Of a stretch of 45,855 bases of DNA, positions 39,703 to 45,855 are shown piece after piece. This stretch comes from Acholeplasmatales bacterium. GTDB lineage: Bacteria; Bacillota_I; Bacilli_A; Acholeplasmatales; Anaeroplasmataceae. Positions within the stretch are counted from its first letter, which is position 1; every line of letters starts with the position of its first letter. The notes under the pieces are model-generated. The model did no database searches. It was not told the DNA's origin and saw only the letters and a list, made by a program, of their open reading frames with translations. Location of the stretch: the NCBI GenBank assembly GCA_024698125.1, contig JAILRQ010000046.1:1-45855 (forward strand). The letters are read 5' to 3'. Both the position numbers and the translations under genes were made by a program.

Positions 39703-40053
39703 TTAATTTCTCTCTGCAACAACTACAGTGATGTTGCAAGTTCTCTTGATGATAACGTCTCCACGTCCCTTAGCACGTGGTAACATTCTCTTCATTCTTA
39801 ATCCGTCATTTACGAATGCAGCCTTAACATATAGATTTTCCTTGTTTAATCCATTGTTATGCTCAGCATTTGCAACAGCTGAATTTAACACCTTAATTAC
39901 AGCCTCATTTGCTCCCTTGTTAGTAAGCTTTAATAAAGCAGCAGCCTCATTAACATTCTTACCACGAATCATATCGATTACAAGACGAGCCTTACGAGGA
40001 GTTACTCTTACAGTGTTAGCAGTTGCTTTAACTTCAATCTTATTTGCTTCCAT
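39703..40053 (-). CDS. rplV: 50S ribosomal protein L22
   Basis: [50 protein letters not shown]. Confidence 0.98.
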   Translation of the reverse strand: MEANKIEVKATANTVRVTPRKARLVIDMIRGKNVNEAAALLKLTNKGANEAVIKVLNSAVANAEHNNGLNKENLYVKAAFVNDGLRMKRMLPRAKGRGDVIIKRTCNITVVVAERN

Positions 40054-40073
40054 TATAGTTTCCTCCTCTTAAA

Positions 40074-40349
40074 TTACTTGCTTGACTTATCATCAGCAAC
40101 GTGTCCCTTGAATGTTCTAGTAGGTGCAAACTCACCAAGCTTGTGTCCTACCATATCCTCAGTAACGTATACTGGTGTATGCTCACGACCGTTATAAACA
40201 CCAAAAGTGTGTCCTACGAATGCAGGATAAATTGTTGAACGACGTGACCAAGTTTGAATTACTTTATTTTCCTTAGCTGCATTTTGAGCTTCTACCTTCT
40301 TCATAAGAGAAGCATCAACAAATGCGCCCTTCTTTATTGAACGTGACAT
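40074..40349 (-). CDS. rpsS: 30S ribosomal protein S19
   Basis: [67 protein letters not shown]. Confidence 0.98.
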   Translation of the reverse strand: MSRSIKKGAFVDASLMKKVEAQNAAKENKVIQTWSRRSTIYPAFVGHTFGVYNGREHTPVYVTEDMVGHKLGEFAPTRTFKGHVADDKSSK

Positions 40350-40370
40350 ATATTAATTTTCCTCCTATAA

Positions 40371-41204
40371 TTACTTATCGTTTCTACGACGAACGATTAA
40401 CTTGTTAGAAGCCTTCTTATGCTTTCTAGTCTTAAGACCTAGAGCTGGCTTACCCCAAGGAGTAACTGGGTTAGCACGTCCGATAGGTGCCTTACCTTCT
40501 CCTCCTCCATGTGGGTGGTCATTAGGGTTCATAACTGATCCACGTACCTCAGGACGAAGTCCCATCTTACGTGCACGACCAGCCTTACCAATCTTTACTA
40601 GCTCGTGCTCAGCGTTTCCAACTGTTCCAATTGTAGCCTTGCAAGTTCCAAGTACCTTACGAACCTCACCAGAGCTTAAACGAACTAATACATACTTCTC
40701 CTCACGTCCTAGGATTTGAGCAGATGTACCAGCACTACGTGCTAATTGTCCACCCTTACCTGGATGTAACTCGATATTGTGAACTACTGATCCAACTGGG
40801 ATTAATGCGATAGGAAGTGCATTTCCAACCTTGATATCAGCATTCTTTCCAGAAACAATCTTTGTTCCTACTGTTAATCCTTCTGGAGCAAGAATATATC
40901 TCTTCTCTCCATCAGCATAGCTAACTAACGCGATATTTGCACTTCTGTTTGGATCGTACTCGATAGTCTTAACTGTTGCTTCGATATCATCCTTATTTCT
41001 CTTGAAATCGATAATACGATAGAATCTCTTAACTGTTCCTCCTCTATGACGAACAGTGATACGTCCAGTGTTATTACGTCCTGCGTTAACCTTAGCAGGT
41101 ACTAATAATGACTTCTCAGGAGTGCTTGTTGTAATCTCATCGAATGTTAGTACTGACATATTACGTCTACCATTAGTGATAGCCTTATACTTTCTAATAC
41201 CCAT
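40371..41204 (-). CDS. rplB: 50S ribosomal protein L2
   Basis: [51 protein letters not shown]. Confidence 0.98.
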   Translation of the reverse strand: MGIRKYKAITNGRRNMSVLTFDEITTSTPEKSLLVPAKVNAGRNNTGRITVRHRGGTVKRFYRIIDFKRNKDDIEATVKTIEYDPNRSANIALVSYADGEKRYILAPEGLTVGTKIVSGKNADIKVGNALPIALIPVGSVVHNIELHPGKGGQLARSAGTSAQILGREEKYVLVRLSSGEVRKVLGTCKATIGTVGNAEHELVKIGKAGRARKMGLRPEVRGSVMNPNDHPHGGGEGKAPIGRANPVTPWGKPALGLKTRKHKKASNKLIVRRRNDK

Positions 41205-41240
41205 GATTATTTATTCTCCTATAATTTTCTAATATTTTAA

Positions 41241-41543
41241 TTACTCAATGTTGAATGCTGCGATTGTTTGTCCCTCAGCAAGCTCTACGATGGCCTTCTT
41301 GTATGCGGCAGTCTTACCTTCATACTTTCCCATTCTCTTAGCCTTACCAGCTACATTTAATGTATTTACTGATAAAACCTTAACATTGAAGATTGCCTCT
41401 ACGGCTTCCTTGATTTCGATCTTGTTTGCCTTTGGATCAACAGCAAAAGTATACTTGTTGCTTTGCTCCTTTAAAGACATAGACTTCTCAGTAATGATAG
41501 GTCTCTTAATGATGTCATAATGTTTTGCAATTACTTGTGCCAT
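41241..41543 (-). CDS. rplW: 50S ribosomal protein L23
   Basis: [54 protein letters not shown]. Confidence 0.97.
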   Translation of the reverse strand: MAQVIAKHYDIIKRPIITEKSMSLKEQSNKYTFAVDPKANKIEIKEAVEAIFNVKVLSVNTLNVAGKAKRMGKYEGKTAAYKKAIVELAEGQTIAAFNIE

Positions 41544-41544
41544 T

Positions 41545-42168
41545 TTACTTCAAAGCCTCCTCGAAATATGAAATTGCATCAGATGTCATAACTAACTTGT
41601 CATAGCATAAGATGTCGTATACAGATGAATGCTCAGCTGTATTTACAAATACTGTTTGTAAGTTTCTAGCGCTTAATGCTGTGTTAGCATCTAGCTCCTT
41701 AACTAATACTAAAGTCTTTCCATTTGCATTGATGTTGTTAAGGAATGCGATGAAATCCTTAGTCTTAATAGCATCAAACTTAATTGAGTCTACTGCTACT
41801 AACTTCTCATTTAATACCTTGTAAGATAATGCAGACTTAAGTCCTAATTGTCTTACCTTCTTATTTACCTTAACATCATACTTTCTTGGATGAGGTCCAA
41901 ATACTGTACCTCCACCACGCCATTGTGGAGCACGGATAGTTCCTTGACGAGCACGTCCAGTACCCTTTTGTCTCCATGGCTTCTTTCCACCACCTGAAAC
42001 CTCATGACGAACTAAAGTGTCATGTGTTCCTTGGCGCATTGCAGCTCTTTGAGCGTTAACTACGTCATAAATTACTTGTTGGTTAGGCTCAATTCCAAAA
42101 ATCTCTTCTGATAAAGTAATGTCTTTTACCTTCTTACCAGCTTGATTTAATAATGCGATTGTTGGCAT
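41545..42168 (-). CDS. rplD: 50S ribosomal protein L4
   Basis: [51 protein letters not shown]. Confidence 0.98.
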   Translation of the reverse strand: MPTIALLNQAGKKVKDITLSEEIFGIEPNQQVIYDVVNAQRAAMRQGTHDTLVRHEVSGGGKKPWRQKGTGRARQGTIRAPQWRGGGTVFGPHPRKYDVKVNKKVRQLGLKSALSYKVLNEKLVAVDSIKFDAIKTKDFIAFLNNINANGKTLVLVKELDANTALSARNLQTVFVNTAEHSSVYDILCYDKLVMTSDAISYFEEALK

Positions 42169-42188
42169 AATAAATCTCCTTTCCTATA

Positions 42189-42836
42189 TTACTTAGCAGC
42201 CTTTACAGCTGTCTTAATTTCTACAAAACCATTCTTTGGTCCTGGAACATTACCCTTGATAAGGATAAGGTTTCTTTCTGTATCAACCTTAGCAATTGTA
42301 AGGTTTTGTAATGTTACCTTGTCAACTCCCATATGTCCAGGCATTTTCTTACCCTTCATATTTCCCTTGATAGGTCCCATTGATCCAACCTCTCTATGAG
42401 AAGCAGATACTCCGTGTGTCATTCTTTGACGACGGTGGTTATAACGCTTGATTGTTCCGGCATATCCTTTACCTTTTGAAACTCCAGTAACGTCAATAAC
42501 TTCACCCTCAGCGAAGATATCACACTTTATTTCTTGACCAACACTATAAGATACTAACTCGTTTCCTCCTTGTGCTTCTGAGAAACGGAATTCTCTTATG
42601 AAGCGCTTAGGAGCAGTGTTTGCCTTGCTAGCATGTCCAGTCTCTGGCTTGTTAGCAATATTTTCACCCTTGTCGGCGAAACCAACTTGTACAGCCTCAT
42701 AACCGTCGTTCTCAACAGTCTTTTGTTGAAGAACTACGTTTGGTGTACAGTCAATAACTGTTACAGGTACTAAATTACCCGCTGCATCGAAAATTTGAGT
42801 CATGCCCAATTTTCTACCTAAGATTCCTTTGGCCAT
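42189..42836 (-). CDS. rplC: 50S ribosomal protein L3
   Basis: [42 protein letters not shown]...KKMPGHMG. Confidence 0.98.
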   Translation of the reverse strand: MAKGILGRKLGMTQIFDAAGNLVPVTVIDCTPNVVLQQKTVENDGYEAVQVGFADKGENIANKPETGHASKANTAPKRFIREFRFSEAQGGNELVSYSVGQEIKCDIFAEGEVIDVTGVSKGKGYAGTIKRYNHRRQRMTHGVSASHREVGSMGPIKGNMKGKKMPGHMGVDKVTLQNLTIAKVDTERNLILIKGNVPGPKNGFVEIKTAVKAAK

Positions 42837-42885
42837 AAGTTACACCATTTACCTTTCTTTTTAATTTTTTCTTTTTTTGTTTTTG

Positions 42886-43191
42886 TTATTTCATTACAAT
42901 GTCTACACCGCTTGGCAATTCGATGTGCATTAGTGAATCGATAGTCTTTGGGTTAGGGTTGACAATATCGATTAGTCTCTTATGAGTTCTTCTTTCGAAT
43001 TGCTCACGTGAGTCCTTGTTTACATGTGGTGATCTTAAAATTGTGAAGATTTCCTTTTCTGTTGGAAGAGGAATTGGTCCATTTACAGATGCACCAGTCT
43101 TTTTTACAGTATCAACGATTTTCTTTGCTGCTAAATCTAAGATTCTGTGATCGTAAGACTTTAAACGAATTCTAAGTTTGTTTGTTGCCAT
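42886..43191 (-). CDS. rpsJ: 30S ribosomal protein S10
   Basis: [47 protein letters not shown]; start trimmed from the 43365 ORF start. Confidence 0.97.
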   Translation of the reverse strand: MATNKLRIRLKSYDHRILDLAAKKIVDTVKKTGASVNGPIPLPTEKEIFTILRSPHVNKDSREQFERRTHKRLIDIVNPNPKTIDSLMHIELPSGVDIVMK

Positions 43192-43362
43192 AATTAATTT
43201 TCTCCTTTCGCCTATAATCTTGTATAGACTTGCTCCGCGGAAAAACCTGACTCTACGCGCATAAGAGACAACGCTTTCTCGTGTGTCAGCAACCTTCCGT
43301 TTCACAGCCATTCCGCAATACGCGTGCATTAATATTATATTATAAAATAATATAGAATGCAA
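43192..43362 (-). promoter_or_regulatory. S10 operon promoter and structured 5' leader (~135 nt)
   Basis: Minus strand TTGCAT (43357-43362)-17 bp-TATAAT (43334-43339), then a comparatively GC-rich leader before the rpsJ RBS. Confidence 0.6.
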
Positions 43363-43381
43363 CAACTTTTTTTATTTTTTT

Positions 43382-43420
43382 ACAAAAGAAAAAGTTCTAG
43401 CTTCGAATGAAGCGAGAACT
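43382..43420 (-). terminator. Intrinsic terminator embedded in the 3' end of the GDSL gene
   Basis: Reverse complement GTTCTCGCTTC-attc-GAAGCTAGAAC-TTTTTCTTTT; TAG stop lies in the 3' arm. Confidence 0.85.
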
Positions 43421-44314
43421 ACTTGTTTTTTCTTCTTCTTTTTCTTGGTTATTGTTTTTTGGCCTATCCTCAAATTTTGGCTTCATAAGGAACTTTTTTG
43501 AGGTATAGATTACTTCAACAGCCTCTAGTGCTATAGCTATTATTCCTATAACTATTGCTAAAACTAAATTCTTTGTTTCTAAATTATTTTGATAATATTT
43601 TTCACCAAGAATATCAGCTATAGCCTTATGCCCTTCTACATTTGGATGTGGATCATAAATGGTTGTTAGGCTTTGAGAATTGATTAAAATACCCTTTTTA
43701 TTAGCCATTCCTCTATATAAATTAACAAAATGTACTTCTTTTGCGTATTTTTCGATTACGGCATTAAGCTTATGCATATACTTATCAGCAAGCTTTTCTA
43801 AAGCTGGTATATAGTTTTTTCTATATGGATTATATACATTCATCATATATATTTGCGCATGACCGCTTTTAACTATTTCCATTATCTTTTCTAAGTTCTT
43901 ATCAAGATTAACTAAATTTTCATCTATTTGTTTATTGAATTCTTCATCGTTTTCTACATTATTTAGAAATTCAATCATCTCTTCAGTTGATAAATCTAAA
44001 AACTTATTAATGAAATCTCTTAAAACATCATTTGCTCCAATACATATAGAAATTACATCATAATCATCAATATTATAATTAGGAAGTTTCTCAAGTAAGG
44101 CACTTGATTTATCACCTGTAACAGCTTCATTAGTTAGTTCAAAATCATACTTTTTCGCAAAGATACTTGCAAATGCATCTTCTTCTGGATTAGCTAATCT
44201 ATATCCAGCTGTGATGGAATCACCTAAAGCTAAATATTTCTTCTTTTCCTTTGCTTTAACACACACCAAAAAAAGCATAATTGTTAAAACAAAAATAAAT
44301 GCTTTTTTTATCAT
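43397..44314 (-). CDS. GDSL/SGNH-family hydrolase with N-terminal signal and C-terminal TM
   Basis: YLALGDSITAGYRL; ICIGANDVL; YDPHPNVEGHKAIADIL; C-terminal NLVLAIVIGIIAIALEAVEVIYTSKK. Confidence 0.9.
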   Translation of the reverse strand: MIKKAFIFVLTIMLFLVCVKAKEKKKYLALGDSITAGYRLANPEEDAFASIFAKKYDFELTNEAVTGDKSSALLEKLPNYNIDDYDVISICIGANDVLRDFINKFLDLSTEEMIEFLNNVENDEEFNKQIDENLVNLDKNLEKIMEIVKSGHAQIYMMNVYNPYRKNYIPALEKLADKYMHKLNAVIEKYAKEVHFVNLYRGMANKKGILINSQSLTTIYDPHPNVEGHKAIADILGEKYYQNNLETKNLVLAIVIGIIAIALEAVEVIYTSKKFLMKPKFEDRPKNNNQEKEEEKTSSSRFIRS

Positions 44315-44625
44315 TTCTTTAATCCTGCAATTAGCTCATTAAATTTAACATCTCTATTATGGGCAATAAGAGAAATGTTTTCTATTTCTTCATATGAATT
44401 ACAATCCACATTTGGATAATAAGAATATCCGTCTTGTAAAGATTCTTTATAAACAACATCATAATATTCTTCTTCGATAGTTCCATCATTTAAAAAAAAG
44501 CGAATTCCAAATGAAACTTTGATTACTTCTCTTGATAAATCAGGTCTAATAAAGGCGATATCATTTTTAATTATTTTTTCCTCTTTATAGCACTTTTCAA
44601 TATTGACGATTTTAGTAAAATCCAT
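44311..44625 (-). CDS. Hypothetical protein, 104 aa
   Basis: Open frame overlapping the GDSL gene start by 4 nt; same strand. Confidence 0.6.
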   Translation of the reverse strand: MDFTKIVNIEKCYKEEKIIKNDIAFIRPDLSREVIKVSFGIRFFLNDGTIEEEYYDVVYKESLQDGYSYYPNVDCNSYEEIENISLIAHNRDVKFNELIAGLKK

Positions 44626-44700
44626 ATAACCACCTCAATTTTATTATAGCAAATTTAAAAATAAAAAAAAGACATTTCAAAAATGTCTAATAATTAAAGA

Positions 44701-44776
44701 TGGTGGCGCGGGGCGGAATCGAACCACCGACACAAGGATTTTCAGTCCTTTGCTCTACCGACTGAGCTACCGAGCC
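44701..44776 (-). tRNA. tRNA-Phe (GAA)
   Basis: Cloverleaf on minus strand with anticodon GAA and encoded CCA; U4-C69 mismatch in the acceptor stem. Confidence 0.92.
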
Positions 44777-44782
44777 AATAAG

Positions 44783-44857
44783 TGGCGGTCTCAAGGGGAG
44801 TTGAACCCCTCTCTAAAGAGTGACAATCTTTTATACTAACCGATATACTATGAGACC
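44783..44857 (-). tRNA. tRNA-Asp (GTC)
   Basis: Cloverleaf, GGTCTCA/TGAGACC acceptor, anticodon GTC, GCCA end. Confidence 0.95.
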
Positions 44858-44864
44858 ATATTTT

Positions 44865-44941
44865 TGGTTGCGGAGGAAGGATTTGAACCAACGACCTCAA
44901 GGTTATGAGCCTTGCGAGCTACCAGGCTGCTCTACTCCGCG
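44865..44941 (-). tRNA. Initiator tRNA-fMet (CAT)
   Basis: CGCGGAG/CTCCGCA with unpaired 1-72, anticodon CAT; T stem GTTGG/CCTTC contains two U-U mismatches. Confidence 0.92.
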
Positions 44942-44947
44942 ATGTAG

Positions 44948-45038
44948 TGGCGGAGGAAGAGGGATTCGAACCCCCGCTAGGTCGCCCTACTGCCGGTTTT
45001 CAAGACCGGTCCCTTCAGCCAGACTTGGGTATTCCTCC
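44948..45038 (-). tRNA. tRNA-Ser (TGA)
   Basis: Long variable arm, anticodon TGA, encoded GCCA. Confidence 0.95.
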
Positions 45039-45072
45039 GTTTGGTTTTTTTCTATTAAATATATATTTATGA

Positions 45073-45149
45073 TGGTGGACCCGGTAGGACTCTAACCTAC
45101 GACCAACCTGTTATGAGCCGGTGGCTCTAACCAACTGAGCTACGGGTCC
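45073..45149 (-). tRNA. tRNA with CAT anticodon, probable tRNA-Ile2 (lysidine type)
   Basis: GGACCCG acceptor and body like Bacillus tRNA-Ile2; T loop TTAGAGT and G30-A40 mismatch are atypical. Confidence 0.85.
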
Positions 45150-45163
45150 GTTAAAATTATAAG

Positions 45164-45240
45164 TGGTAGCGGCGGAGGGTGTCGAACCCCCAACCTCCCG
45201 GGTATGAACCGGACGCTCTAGCCAATTGAGCTACCCCGCC
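45164..45240 (-). tRNA. Elongator tRNA-Met (CAT)
   Basis: GGCGGGG...CGCCGCTACCA, anticodon CAT; G6-G67 mismatch. Confidence 0.9.
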
Positions 45241-45261
45241 ATCGGTTATTTTTAAAAAAAT

Positions 45262-45337
45262 TGGTGGAGCTTAGGAGGATCGAACTCCTGACCTCCTGCG
45301 TGCAAAGCAGGCGCTCTCCCAGCTGAGCTAAAGCCCC
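45262..45337 (-). tRNA. tRNA-Ala (TGC)
   Basis: Cloverleaf, anticodon TGC, encoded CCA. Confidence 0.95.
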
Positions 45338-45371
45338 AGCAATTAAAAAATAATTATTATAAGTAGAAAAG

Positions 45372-45459
45372 TGGTACATCTGGCCGGAGTCGAACCGGCA
45401 CGGCTTCATCAGCCAAGGGATTTTAAGTCCCTCGTGTCTACCTATTTCACCACAGATGC
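45372..45459 (-). tRNA. tRNA-Leu (TAA)
   Basis: Long variable arm, anticodon TAA, encoded CCA. Confidence 0.95.
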
Positions 45460-45470
45460 ATATAATAGGA

Positions 45471-45546
45471 TGGTGACCCGCTGGAGATTCGAACTCCAGA
45501 CCCCTTGATTAAAAGTCAAGTGCTCTACCGTCTGAGCTAGCGGGTC
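45471..45546 (-). tRNA. tRNA-Lys (TTT)
   Basis: GACCCGC/GCGGGTC acceptor, anticodon TTT. Confidence 0.96.
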
Positions 45547-45555
45547 AAACTAGGA

Positions 45556-45632
<77 letters not shown>

Positions 45633-45636
45633 ATAA

Positions 45637-45712
45637 TGGTGGAGGTTAACGGGCTCGAACCGCTGACCCTCTGCTTGTAAGGCAGATGCTCTCCCAACTG
45701 AGCTAAACCTCC
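45637..45712 (-). tRNA. tRNA-Val (TAC)
   Basis: GGAGGTT/AACCTCC acceptor, anticodon TAC. Confidence 0.96.
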
Positions 45713-45722
45713 AAAAAGAGAT

Positions 45723-45832
45723 TGCCTGGCAACTTCCTACTTTCGCACCGTGGTACTATCATCAGCGTTGAAGTGCTTAACTTCTGTGTTCGGGATGGGA
45801 ACAGGTGTGTCCACTTCGCTATCGTCACCAGA
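45723..45832 (-). rRNA. rrf: 5S ribosomal RNA
   Basis: Minus strand TCTGGTGACGATAGCGAAGTGGACACACCTGTTCCCATCCCGAACACAGAAGTTAAGCACTTC...GCCAGGCA. Confidence 0.95.
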
Positions 45833-45855
45833 CTAATCTCTCAAAACTAGATACT

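Noticed and set aside
43192-43365. N-terminal extension of S10 ([10 protein letters not shown]...)
   Set aside because: It covers the promoter and leader; the conserved S10 start [10 protein letters not shown] is at 43191 with a proper RBS.
44820-45409. ORFs 44820-45095 and 45218-45409
   Set aside because: They lie across tRNA genes; the translations are tRNA sequence read as protein.

Overview
Low-GC Bacillota-like chromosome segment, standard code 11 (TGA is used as a stop). Almost everything except the left edge is on the minus strand. From right to left: a 5S rRNA with an 11-tRNA cluster; a GDSL/SGNH hydrolase; the complete S10-spc-alpha ribosomal protein block (rpsJ to rplQ, with secY, adk, infA, rpmJ, rpoA); ecfA-ecfA-ecfT-truA; a tmk-holB-ricT-methyltransferase-rsmI-metG block; a ~14 kb accessory locus (5.5-19.7 kb); rplM-rpsI; and an apparent mobile remnant at the 3' end of rpsI, bounded by an 80-bp direct repeat and an ISL3-family IS. 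The accessory locus is the most interesting part. It encodes two membrane GGDEF/EAL proteins (one degenerate), a c-di-GMP-I (GEMM) riboswitch with a near-perfect promoter and an overlapping terminator, three secreted proteins (two with SipW/TasA-like signal sequences) sharing a W-[LI]-[ED]-G-x-D-x-D-C motif, two ER/SipW-type signal peptidases, a membrane-anchored McrB-like AAA+ ATPase, and an 886-aa coiled-coil partner with a six-copy basic repeat. I propose it is a c-di-GMP-controlled surface-protein export or assembly system. No searches were run; family names come from reading motifs in the translations.
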